A program made the position numbers and the translations under genes. From contig OX375872.1 of the NCBI GenBank assembly GCA_947359465.1, positions 12,160,137 through 12,224,136 on the forward strand: DNA of 64,000 nucleotides, written 5' to 3'. Below the pieces are notes generated by a model that saw only the letters and a program-made list of their open reading frames with translations, ran no database searches and had not been told where the DNA came from. Below, one piece after another: positions 23,160-33,265 of the stretch. Numbering within the stretch: position 1 is the stretch's first letter; every line of letters begins with the position of its first letter. The stretch is from Metellina segmentata. Lineage: Eukaryota; Arthropoda; Arachnida; Araneae; Tetragnathidae.

Positions 23160-23467
23160 ATGCCTCCAAGACGAAATAGGGTGAAATTTCAACAACTTAC
23201 GGAGTTTGGACGGGGGAGAATCATCGGCCTTCGTGAAGGAGGATTTTCCTATCTCGCAATAGCACCTCGTGTGCAGCAGAACAGTTCCACAGTGATGCGA
23301 GTTTGGAAGCAGTGGACCGACGAGCACAGGACAACAAGAAAAACTGAGAGTGGACGACGGAAGGCGACGTCAGCGAGCGATTATAGACACCTGGTCCACA
23401 TGGCGGTGAATGACCGTACAGCTTCCTCCAGGCAGTTGGTAGCACTTTGGTCTGCTGCTACAGGTGT
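23160..23467 (+). pseudogene. Tc1-like transposase, N-terminal half (before the P insertion)
   Basis: A plus-strand frame starts with MPPRRNRVKFQQLTEFGRGR and includes a helix-turn-helix paired-like region (GGFSYLAIAPRV, STVMRVWKQW), then a DRTASSRQLV segment. This is the DNA-binding half of a Tc1 transposase. About 103 codons remain in frame up to the 7-bp duplication, where copy A begins. The frame continues correctly into the right half at 27763, so the gene was probably open at this point when it was hit. Residues after codon 103 in the local frame belong to the P-like terminus. Confidence 0.8.
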
Positions 23468-23474
23468 ACTAAAG
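23468..23474. repeat. Left target-site duplication of P-like copy A (ACTAAAG)
   Basis: The same seven bases follow the right terminal repeat. Deleting one copy plus the element restores the Tc1 reading frame. Confidence 0.9.
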
Positions 23475-23503
23475 CGAGGCCAACGAAAAGAGAAGGCCAG
23501 GGA
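23475..23503 (+). repeat. Left terminal inverted repeat of P-like copy A
   Basis: 29 bp pairing with 27727-27755, differing at two positions. Confidence 0.88.
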
Positions 23504-23645
23504 GCTCGCGTCGTCACGTGATCCTACGTCACAATCGCCGGCTGACTTCGGGAGAATTCTATCTGTTACTACTCTACTTTAGCCCTTGTTTTGTTAGCGT
23601 ATCTTGGATTAAAACGGTCGTGTTTGAAATAAAAGAGGAATCAAA

Positions 23646-26450
23646 ATGCCAGACAAATGTTGTGTTCCCTTTTGCAGTTCAAATTACGATAACACAGCTG
23701 ATTATGTGACTGTTTTTCGTTTCCCAAAATCGGAAGCTCTTAAAAATGTTTGGCTGAAGAAAATTCCCCGGGAAAACTTGCAGCTGGGAAAAAGAACTGT
23801 TGTATGCAGTAAACATTTCAAGGAGGAAGAGATTATTCGTTTTGATGAGCTGCCCAAAGATGGAAAAATTCCGAAGCTGAAAGAATCTGCATACCCTAGT
23901 ATATTTCCTGAATGCCCAAGCTATCTCACAGAAAAGAAAGTACCAGAAAGAAAAAACAGAGATTCGAAACTCAAAGAAGTGGATGAGGAAAATTTTCAAA
24001 AATTTCAAAGTTCTGATCTAATATCATTTTTTTAGCATCTTTCTAATGCTATCCATTGCAAAATTAAGGACTTTAATTTTGAAAATATAGTTGTACATGC
24101 AGAGAGCACTGCTATTTTTATTCTTTTTATTGACTTCACAGATGTGCCTGCCGTTAAAGGATCTGTTAAAATTGATTCTGAAATGTGTGTCCGTGCATTT
24201 GTAGAAGGTATGGAAATAAATCCATCAACCTTTTTTTATCTTTTGGATTCAAAGAATCGTCTTGTTTTGTGGAGTCAACTTGAAAACATTTTAAGTAGAA
24301 TCCAGTGCATTTTCTCGGATAAAAAGGAGGACAAGATATTTTATGAAGAATCCTTAAAGTACGGGAACAAATATATTTCAAGCAATAATGGTGATAAAAA
24401 TGTTTATGATTGCAAACATTTCATCAGAGAACAAATATTGTTGTCATCAAAGACAACACTTGGAAAAAGGTATAGTACAGATCTTGTAACTTTTTCATAT
24501 TCTTTATACATAAAATCTCCATCAGCATATAATTTTCTATATCGTTCCAATCTATTATCTTTACCTTCTGTCGATACCTTGAAACGACTAAATCCTTTTA
24601 AAATAAATGAATGTTCTCTGTCAGCAGATAGTGAAGCATATATGAAAATGAAATGTAGTAAGTTAGAAACAAAAGATAAACTTGTAAATTTGCTTTTAGA
24701 TGAAATTCATGTTAAACCAAATGTATCATATAAAGGAAAAACTGTTGTGGGATTTGCTGAAAATGTTCCTTTAGAAGAAGCAAAAAGTATTCACAGCTTT
24801 ATGATCTCATCTGTTTATTCCAATTTTAAAGAAATTGCTGCATTAGTGCCTGTCACTAAATTGACAGGAGATGATTTGTTTAATTTTACATGTACAGTTT
24901 TAAAAATGTTAGAAAATGCTGGTTATAATGTCTTGTGTATTATCTCAGATAATAATAGAATTAATAGGAATATGTTTGAGAAAATTGCTGGTGGTAAAAT
25001 ATTTGATCGTGATGTAAAAAATCCTATAAATAATACTAAGTCTTTATATTTGTTATTCGATACTGTACATTTGATTAAGTCTGTTAGAAACAATTGGATC
25101 AATCAATGTGATATTGAAAAAACTTTACAATATCCTGATTTTGATGGTACCAACATTGTAAGAAAAGCTCACTTTGCCTTATTTAGAAAACTTTACAAAA
25201 TAGAAAGTCAAAATTTAATAAAATATGCTACAAAATTAAACTATAAAACATTGTATCCTAAAAATATTGAGCGTCAGAACGTTAATTTGGCTTTAAATAT
25301 TTTTCATGAATCTAATAACCTTGCACTTGAAATTTTTTCTAAAGGGAACTCCTCATTTTTTAACTGGAAAGACACGGCTTGTTTTTTAAACTTAATTAAG
25401 TGTTGGTGGGATATTGTAAATGTTAGCCATTTAAATAAAGGTCGTAACACTCACAATGAAAACTCCAATGCATTTAAATATATAACTGATAGCAGACTGT
25501 CATTTTTAGAAAAATTTGCAAAGTGGTTAAATGAATGGAAAGATATGAACCAAAAACCTCGAAGTGGCTGTTTAAGTAATGAAACTTTTTTTGCATTGCA
25601 ACACACATCATCTACTTTAGTATTAGTGATTAAATACCTTTTACAGTCTGGTGCAAAATTTGTATTGACTAGTAAGTTTCAAACTGATAATCTAGAAGCC
25701 AGGTTTGGTCAGTATAGACAAATGTCTGGTGCCAATTATCATATCTCTGTCCAACAAATTCTAGAATCTGAAAGAAAATTGAGATTCCAAGGTATTTTAC
25801 AGCTACATTCAAATAAACATGGAAAAATTCCACTAAAAGAATTTTTAACATCCGTAAGTAACAGTGACAAAAGTGATATTGATATTAGTCCTTTTATTTT
25901 TCTAGCAGATGACATTGATTTAAATACCATTACAAAACACGAGCTGAATTAACTGAATTTATATTGCTGGTTACTGTGTATTTAAGTTAAATTTGTCTTG
26001 TGCACAATGCATTACATTATTTTTGCAATCTGATAATCTTTTTGTTGAATATAAAGATATTCCCATAGCTACAGCTGATGTTAAGAATTATTTATCCTTA
26101 GTAAACAGGGGGGGGGCAAAAAATTTCCATCGTCGTTTGTTATTGATATTGTTTCTTATTCTTACGTAATTTTCCAAAAAATTTTATCTGAGGAATACGA
26201 AACTTTATTTTTAAAATATTCTATCAAGCAACACACTTTGTTTGTAAGTATAGTTGAAATGTATTTGACTGAAACAAACTTAGCTATACATGAAATATGC
26301 ACAGAATGTGGTTATGATACCTATTTAAAAGTCAGAAATATAATTCAAATAATTGGCAATATTTGTCTTAATAACTACACAAAAGTAATGAGCGATAAGC
26401 TTAAATCTAAAACTGATGAAAGAAAGTTGAAAAAATTTAAAACATCTTAA
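23646..26450 (+). pseudogene. P-element-like transposase with THAP domain (copy A, nearly intact)
   Basis: The start at 23646 opens a classic THAP zinc finger: Cys5/6 and Cys10, then Cys54 and His57 (VVCSKHF), and AYPSIFP in the AVPTIF position. A TAG at 24033-24035 interrupts the frame, which then continues in phase to 25952. Copy B has TTG at this codon, so this is a point nonsense change. The catalytic part follows: DEIHVK near 24700 and IISDNN near 24940 (candidate Asp residues), an insertion domain, and TDNLEARFGQ near 25690 (candidate Glu). Downstream, the conserved YIAGYCVFK and CAQC segment lies in the +1 frame (25953-26110). After a poly-G run at about 26108-26115 the original frame returns and ends at 26450. 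So there is one stop and two frameshifts in about 930 codons. Confidence 0.85.
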
Positions 26451-27726
26451 ATATATTAAGTTGTGTGTAGATCAAATTTCTTTGAGTTCAAAAATTTTAT
26501 GAATTAGAAATATCACATTGAAATATTTAGTAATATTCATTCAGTAACTTTAAATGTAATGAGTTATAAGCTTTTTCTAAATGTGTTTTGGGAATATTTA
26601 GAGTCTCATTATGTGATGTGTTTTGTTCTATTTTCTAATAATATTTGGTGAAATGTTTGATAACAAGTATGAAAAAATGTTATGTAATGAAAAGATTGTT
26701 TCTTTAAAAATAAATATAGTTTGCTTTATTTGTTGAATTTTCTTTTGTTCACATACCACAGGTTAAATAAATTCATTTATAAGAAAATATTCCAAGAGGA
26801 AAAACATGTGTACTTTAAATTTACTAGGGGGAAAATTTGTGTGTTCTTCTGATTGTAAGCTTACTTCTGGAACTGATAAAAGAAAGTTGACAGCTTGATA
26901 TACTTTAATAATAAAAATATAAGTATATTAATTTTAAGTTAAAAAATATGAAAAATATCACATATTTAGAAATGTGTTCATTTAATAACTTCAAATATAA
27001 ATAATAATAAGCTTATTTCTAAATATAATGTGGGATAATGAATAGTTAATTTATGTGATGTGTTTTGTTCTATATTTTAAATAATATTTGGTGAAATGTT
27101 TGAAAAGAAGTATGAAAGAATGTTATGTTATGAAAAGATTTCTTTATTTCACATAACAGGTAAAAATAATTCATTTATAAGTAAATAAATTGCAAAATAA
27201 ACCTTAAACTATTCCAAGGGGGTAAAAAGTATTGTGTATTAAATTTTCAAGGGAATTGTGTTCCTTGTGAGAGTTGAGTATCAATTTAAAATCATGTTAT
27301 TTCAACATCTTATCAAAAGACTTCAACTCAAAAGAAGGAATTAAAATTTGTATATATTGTTATTCAATACTGTTTCAAGAAATGAATTTTAATATGAATA
27401 TTTTATTAACAAAAATAACGTTGGGAAAATTTTTTTAATGCTTTTTGTGTGTGAAAAAGGTATAAAATATGTATGCAATCAGATTTATTCTTTAAAAATA
27501 AAGGTTATTTTTTTCCTCTGTTTTTAATAAAAATTAATAGGAATATATATTACGAATTAAACTCAAGAAAAATGAACAACAAAATGCTATCTTTTAACTG
27601 CAGATTTATTTTTGAAGTTCTTTAAAAAATTAAAAAAAATAAATTATCTGAAGTAATAAATTGTCCTACTCAAGAAAACAGCGATGTGAGATTTCTAAGC
27701 CACCGTTTGTGACGTCACGAAATACT
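26451..27726 (+). other. Copy A 3' non-coding region, internally repeated
   Basis: AT-rich and without a coding frame. A block of roughly 500 bp occurs twice (phrases gtgatgtgttttgttctat and ggtgaaatgtttga at about 26616-26660 and again at about 27055-27100). It is mirrored at 21400-22515 in copy B. It may carry internal transposase-binding repeats, by analogy with subterminal repeats of P elements; this is inference. Confidence 0.6.
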
Positions 27727-27755
27727 TCCCAGGCCTTATCTTTTCGTTGGCCTCG
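27727..27755 (-). repeat. Right terminal inverted repeat of P-like copy A
   Basis: Inverse of the left repeat. The same sequence, slightly shortened, ends copy B at 21385. Confidence 0.88.
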
Positions 27756-27762
27756 ACTAAAG
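27756..27762. repeat. Right target-site duplication of P-like copy A (ACTAAAG)
   Basis: Exact match to 23468-23474, directly after the right terminal repeat. Confidence 0.9.
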
Positions 27763-28481
27763 TCGGCTTCGTCAATTCGCCGACGTCTGCTGCACCGTGG
27801 ACTGCGTGCAAGGATTCCTTTATACAGGATCACCCTCACGCCAAACCATCGACAGCTGCGTCTGCAATGGGCTCATGAGCACAGAGCCTAGCGGGCTGAT
27901 TGACAACAAGTTATCTTTTCTGACGAATCCCGATTTAACTTGTGGAACCATAATGGCCGCAATTGTGATAGACGCTATGCCGGTGAACGCTGCCTTCCAG
28001 AGTGCGTTACGGACGTCATATAGGCCGAACAAACGGAGTTATGGTCTGGGGTGCGATTTCGTATCATGGACGATTTCAGCTGCTACGAATTGAGAGTAAT
28101 CTGAATAGCAACAGGTACGTCCGTGAAGTGTTTGAGCCCGAAGTCGTTCCCTTCCTTCAAGGAATCCCTGGAGCTATCTTTTAACAGGATAATGCACGCC
28201 CACATGTTGCAAGGAATGTTCGAGACTTCTTTTCAGCCCAACACATGCAACTTCTTCCTTCGCCTACTTTTTCGCTGGATATGTCGCCTATTGAGCACGT
28301 GTGGGATTTGGTTGGTCGGCGTCTCGCTCGTGATCCGCATCCTACAGCTTCAAAAGACGAACTTTGGGTGCGCATACAAACAATATGGAATTCTCTTCCA
28401 CAAGCAGACATTCAACATCTGGTTCACTCCATGCCACGTCGTATAGCAGCACTTATTGCAGCAGGCTACACCAAATACTGA
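27763..28481 (+). pseudogene. Tc1-like transposase, catalytic half (after the P insertion)
   Basis: It resumes with SASSIRRRLLHRGLRAR in the frame left open at 23467, then reaches a stop at HEHRA*. Shifted frames carry the remaining catalytic motifs: a SDESRF-like segment near 27915, WGAISYHGR near 28045, QDNARPH-like sequence near 28185, and MSPIEHVW with the catalytic Glu near 28275. The ending HSMPRRIAALIAAGYTKY stops at 28481. One nonsense change and at least two frameshifts make it inactive. It supplies the DD34E half of the split protein. Confidence 0.8.
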
Positions 28482-28620
28482 TTTCGGACACTTAATATTG
28501 TTTTTTTTTGCTTTGAAAATTTATTCAATTTTTTGTACAAAAAAAACCGTTTGTGTATTAAAATTCATTTAATTCTGATGACTCCTTCATGGTGTTGCAT
28601 TTTTTACAAACAGCAGTATG

Positions 28621-29694
28621 TATTGATAACTGAATTTATTTGTCTTTAAAATAACTTTTTAAACCTTTTTAAGCATGTGTTTTTATGCATTTCCTTCGCC
28701 GTAAATATACTTTTCTTATTTTTAAAAATGCAATGTCAAAATCGCATAACGATCGAATTTTCAATTTTTTTCCGATTTAATTTATGTCACGAAGATGCCG
28801 ATGTCCCAAAACATAAATAAACATATTAATTACAATCTCCTTTCATCAGATTAATACATTTTTATCGAAAAATAAAGTGAATTTAGCAGATACAACATTA
28901 ATACCATTACTAGGCACAGGTCCATAACATGCACAAATGTGTACGATCGATGTCAAATGGCGACGACGTCGACAGTTTTAGACGTAATGTAGCAACAATC
29001 TTAATAAGCTTGTAAATATTTCTTTTTTAAATAATAATTTACTTTTTTTTATTTTCTGCTTTATGGCAGTAATGATCCTTTGAATAAATTTTTTAAGATG
29101 AAACTTAGATTTTTAGAACGTTTTTTTTTTTCCTGATTTATTCTATATGAATTATAACTTTTCCAGGAGTTTTCAAGGATAAAGTTATTTTTATTTTATG
29201 ATCATGTTTTCATTTTTACACATGTGTAAATATATATAATTTAAAACATCACAAAAATCACCCAAAACCAAAATTTTTAAAATTAGTAATAAAACTTTAC
29301 AGAAATAAACAAATATATGATTTGAAAATCTGGAAAAACAAAATTCTAATTTTAAAATATTCAAATCTACTCTAATTTTAAAGCATTGACAATTTGTAAC
29401 TAATTTATTACTAGTCATTAGACTTGGGAACTGCCAAAGTTGTGTAACCAACAGGCCAGCAATGTCCGAAATCTGTAACCTACTGGAAAGCTATGTCAAA
29501 ATTCTGTAATTTACAGATCTTGTAATTAAATGTTTTAATTCGTAATTTTGCGGAACAGTTCCTGTCTTTGAATGATTGTATATTGTATTCTAGACCTATA
29601 AACAACACAGCAAAAAAGTATTGATTTTAAATTTCAAAATTTTAAACATTATTCATAGTTAACATTTAGTGTTCCCACATTTTGAGAATGTCCC
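28621..29694. other. Right part of the ATAA-flanked TIR element
   Basis: AT-rich and non-coding. An 86-codon minus-strand frame (29191-29451) has no recognisable domain. The end carries the inverted terminal repeat described for the element. Confidence 0.55.
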
Positions 29695-30811
29695 ATAACT
29701 CATTACATTTGCCGTCATTAAATGAATATTACTAAATATTTGAATGTGATATTTCTAATACATAAAATTTTTGAACTTAAAGAAATTTAGTATACATGCA
29801 ACTATAGTATATATTAAAGTTGTTTTAAATTTTTTCAACTTTCGTCAGTTTCAGATTTAAGCTTATATCTCATTACTGTTGTGTAATTATTAAGACAAAT
29901 ATTACCAATTATTTGAATTATATTCTGACTTTTAAATACATATCATGATCACATTCTGTGCATATTTCATGTTAAGTTAAGTTCGTTTCAGTCAAATACG
30001 TTTCAGCTATACTTACAATGTGTGTTGTTTGATAGAATATTTTTTGAATAAAGTTTTGTATTCCTCAGATAAAAGTTTTTGGAAAATTACATAAGAATAA
30101 GAAGCAATATCAATAACAAACGACGAGGGAAATTTTAAGCCCCGTCTATTTATTAAGGATAGATAATTCTTAACATCAGCTGTAGCTATGGAAATACCTT
30201 TATATTCAACAAAAAAATTATCAGATTGCAAAAATAAAAATGTAATGCATTGTGCACAAGACAAATTTTAATTAAATACACAGTAACCAGCAAAGTAAAT
30301 AAGAATATTCAGCTCGTGTTTTGTAATGATACTTAGATCAATATCATCTGCTAGAAAAATAAAAGGACTAATATCAGTATCACTTTTGTCGCTGTTACTT
30401 ACTGATGTTAAAAATTCTTTAAGTGGAATTTTTCCATGTTTACTTGAATCTACATTAGACTCCCAATTTTCTTTCAGATTCTAGAATTTGTTGGACAGAG
30501 ACATGATAATTGCCACCAGACATTAGTCTATACTGATCAAACCTGGCTTCTAGATTATCAGTTTGAAACTTACTAGTCAATACAAATTTTGCACCAGACT
30601 GTAAAAGGTATTTAATCACTAATACTAAAGTAGATTATGTGCGTTGCAATTCAAAAAAGTTTCATTCATTAAACAGCCACTTCGAAGGTGTTTGGTTCAT
30701 ATGTTTCCATTCATTTAACCAATTTGCAAATTTTTCTAAAAATGAGAATGCTATCAGTTACATATTTAAATGCATTGTAGTTTTCATTGTGAGTGTTACG
30801 ACCTTTATTTA
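29695..30811 (-). pseudogene. Copy B: transposase C-terminal domain and start of 3' region
   Basis: The minus-strand frame at 30264-30013 encodes the SCAQC segment and FVEYKGISIATADVKNYLSL, matching copy A downstream of its first frameshift. Between 30300 and 30811 the sequence follows copy A 25445-25950, including the region of the catalytic Glu, with stops and indels. It ends at the TA where the Tc1 derivative inserted. Confidence 0.8.
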
Positions 30812-31796
30812 CACTCATGTCCATAAATTAAGGATAATTCAGTATCACACGGAAATCGAACTCTAAAGTAAAAATTTCACCTGTACAAAATATCGCACAC
30901 ATTTTTAAGAATAATATCCAAATTACAGGAAGCCATCAGATGACGAGAGTGTAAGAGAGGTGTATATAAGGAATGGTAGCAAAGAGGACGCATGTCGATG
31001 ATTTTTTACGTGGTAGAATTATCGGCCGCCTGGAATGTGTGCGTACTCAGACGGAAGTTTAAGTGGAACTTGGAATAGCCCAAAGTGTCATCTCTAGGCC
31101 TTGGTAACGATTCCAAAATGATGGAAATGTCAGTAGACGTTACAGTACAGATATCCCCCGAGTTACAACGCCGAATGACGACCGGTATTTGGCAGTAATT
31201 GCAAAAAGAAGCAGACGGAGCACAGCATCCGACCTTTCTCGTACGTATGTTTAGGGGTGCCATGGGAGCAGAATTTGTGTTTATGGATGACAACGCCCGT
31301 CCTCACCGTGCAAACATTGTAAACGAATGCCTTGAATCTGAGGATATCAACCGTATCACCTGACTTGAATCCGATAGAGCTTGTGTGGGAAATGCTTGGC
31401 CGACGAGCTGCAGCCCGTCAACCACCTCCAACATGTGTACCGGAACTTCGGATAGCATTGCTTGCTGAGTGGAGTGATCTTCCCCAAGATCAGCTCGATA
31501 ATTTGATCCTCAGCATGCCTAGGCGTTGTACGGACTGTATTTCATCGTCTGTGAGACATACAATGTATTAACCATCATACCAACCATGTCATGTTAAGTT
31601 TTTGTAAGGTCGATAGTTTTTGTAATTGCTCGTGAGCAAAAATCATAGTTTTTATGAATGATATTGTACCTAAACCATCTTTTTTGTTCTTTATATTTTG
31701 TTTAATAAATGGGCTTCATGAATAAGTCACGTTTGTTTTGTTTCTGAACCTTTATTTGCCGGAGCTGGCATTATCCTTAATTTATGGACATGAGTG
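30812..31796 (+). mobile_element. Tc1-like deletion derivative inserted in copy B
   Basis: Ends cactcatgtccataaattaa and its inverse at 31777-31796 form terminal repeats of about 27 bp, flanked by TA on both sides. The plus strand holds a degraded transposase: an N-terminal fragment from about 30993 (FLRGRIIGRLE-like), then a jump to FMDDNARPH near 31283 (second catalytic Asp), then DLNPIELVWEMLGRR (catalytic Glu) and an ILSMPRR ending with stop at 31571. About 250 codons of a normal 340 are missing or frameshifted, so it is inactive. Confidence 0.8.
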
Positions 31797-32080
31797 TAAA
31801 TGGCTAACATCTACAATATCCCACCAGCACTTAATTAAGTTTAAAAACAAGCAGTGTATTTCTAGTTAAAAAAAGGAGTTCTCTTTAGAAAAAATTTCAA
31901 GTGCAAGGTTATTAGATTCATCAAAAATATTTAAAGCCAAATTAACGTTCTGACGTTCAATATTTTTAGGATACAATGTTTTATAGTTTAATTTTGGAGC
32001 ATATTTTATTAAATTTTGACTTTCTATTTTGTAAAATTTTCTAAATAAAGCAAAGTGAGTTTTTCGTACAATGTTGGTAC
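31797..32080 (-). pseudogene. Copy B: central transposase segment
   Basis: The minus strand encodes RKTHFALFRKFYKIESQNL and NIERQNVNLALNIFDESNNL, nearly identical to copy A 25160-25360. It is bounded by the Tc1 derivative on one side and by the insertion beginning at 32081 on the other. Confidence 0.85.
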
Positions 32081-32393
32081 TGTGACAAAGCGTCTCGCAC
32101 TCTTTCTCCTCGACGATGGAGGCATCAGGCAGTCCAGATACCATGGTGCTGTGCCGGTTCTCAAAAGGTGAATGAGAACCGAGGCTCTGTGCCGACGTTA
32201 CCGGGGGTCGGAAGGATTTCAGGAACAAGTTGTCTCGGTGGAGCCAGAACATTCTGGAATTCTTTTGGAAACCCCGCCAAGGAGAACTTTGACCAATGGT
32301 ATACGCGAGGACGTCCCCCCACCCATTTGGGCCGAGTAGAATTCGGGATAGAACGAGGGGGCAGACTACGCTTAGATTTCAACGGTGCGGTTG
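32081..32393. mobile_element. Probable LTR-retrotransposon end, cut by the assembly gap
   Basis: A GC-richer block starts abruptly with tgtgacaaagcgtctcgc inside copy B and runs into the gap. TG-start and TGTGAC openings are common for gypsy-type LTRs. No matching second LTR or coding region is visible, presumably because it lies in the gap. The class is an inference. Confidence 0.4.
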
Positions 32394-32593
32394 NNNNNNN
32401 NNNNNNNNNNNNNNNNNNNNNNNNNNNNNNNNNNNNNNNNNNNNNNNNNNNNNNNNNNNNNNNNNNNNNNNNNNNNNNNNNNNNNNNNNNNNNNNNNNNN
32501 NNNNNNNNNNNNNNNNNNNNNNNNNNNNNNNNNNNNNNNNNNNNNNNNNNNNNNNNNNNNNNNNNNNNNNNNNNNNNNNNNNNNNNNNNNNNN
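32394..32593. other. Assembly gap (200 N)
   Basis: Exactly 200 undetermined bases, a typical placeholder length, so the true size is unknown. About 22 bp of copy B expected from copy A are missing around it. Confidence 0.98.
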
Positions 32594-32904
32594 AGTTCTT
32601 TCTATATCACATTGGTTGATCCAATTGTTTCTAACAGACTTAATCAAATGTACAGGATCGAATAACAAATATAAAGACTTTGTATTATTTACAGGATTTT
32701 TTACATCACGATGAAACATTTTATCACCAGCAATTTTCTAATACATATTCCGATTAATTCTATTACCTGAGATAATACACAAGACAATATAACCAGAATT
32801 TTCTAACATTTTTAAAACTGTATATGTAAAATTAAACAAATCATCTGTCAATTTAGTGACAGGCACTAATGCAGCAATTTCTTTAAAATTAGAATAAACA
32901 CAGA

Positions 32905-32976
<72 letters not shown>

Positions 32977-33265
32977 TAGAGCTTTGAATACTTTTTGGTT
33001 CTTCTAAAGGAACATTTTCAGCAAATCCCACAACAGTTTTTCCTTTATACGATACATTAGCTTTAACGTGAATTTCGTCTGAAAGCAAATTTACAAGTTT
33101 ATCTTTTGTCTCTAATTTACTACATTTCATTTTCATATATGCTTCACTATCTGCTGACAAAGAACTTTCATTTATTTCAAAAGGATTTAGTCCTTTCAAG
33201 GTATCGACAGAAGGTAAAGATAATAGATTGAAACGATATAGAAAATTATATGCTGATGGACTATA
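32594..33265 (-). pseudogene. Copy B: transposase segment with (TA)n insertion
   Basis: Minus-strand frames encode NNTKSLYLLFDPVHLIKSVR (32719-32590) and SDEIHVKANVSYKGKTVVGF (33199-32738), matching copy A 24590-25130. A (TA)n tract at 32906-32974 is spliced into the frame after QSSMI, adding an Ile-Tyr run without shifting it. A one-codon deletion and small changes follow. Confidence 0.85.
32906..32974. repeat. (TA)n microsatellite inside the transposase remnant
   Basis: About 68 bp of alternating AT. Copy A has no repeat here, so it arose in copy B after the two diverged. Confidence 0.92.

Larger units (their letters stand above)
23475..27755 (+). mobile_element. P-element-like transposon, copy A (complete, 4281 bp)
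   Basis: Terminal inverted repeats of 29 bp (23475-23503 and 27727-27755; two mismatches) begin cgaggccaacgaaaaga. The target duplication ACTAAAG occurs at 23468-23474 and 27756-27762. Inside are a THAP-domain transposase gene and a long 3' non-coding region of about 1.3 kb that is AT-rich and internally repetitive. The 7-bp duplication is one base shorter than the 8 bp of Drosophila P. It is inserted in a Tc1 transposase gene that is itself nested in copy B of the same family. Confidence 0.9.
22975..28620 (+). mobile_element. Tc1-like transposon interrupted by P-like copy A
   Basis: The ends carry inverted repeats of about 50 bp (left from cactgctgtttgtaaaaaat; right the inverse of caccatgaaggagtcatc and outward). 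TA lies at 22973-22974 and 28621-28622 as target duplication; the exact right end is uncertain by about 3 bp. Without copy A and its 7-bp duplication the element is about 1.36 kb, a normal Tc1 length. Its transposase gene is split at 23467/27763. Confidence 0.85.
22516..29694. mobile_element. Unclassified TIR transposon with 4-bp ATAA duplication (host of Tc1)
   Basis: The left end gggtagttctcaaaaggtgg is matched inversely at 29670-29694 (25 bp, 4 mismatches). ATAA flanks both ends (22512-22515 and 29695-29698). Removing it and one ATAA rejoins copy B sequence exactly where copy A is continuous, which confirms the boundaries. Without the nested Tc1 it is about 1.53 kb. No transposase was recognised, so it is probably non-autonomous. 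GGG ends with a 4-bp duplication would be compatible with a Sola2-like group, but this is only a suggestion. Confidence 0.75.

Noticed and set aside
32168..32719. Frames crossing the N run
   Set aside because: Undetermined residues make them meaningless; only the flanking parts were used.
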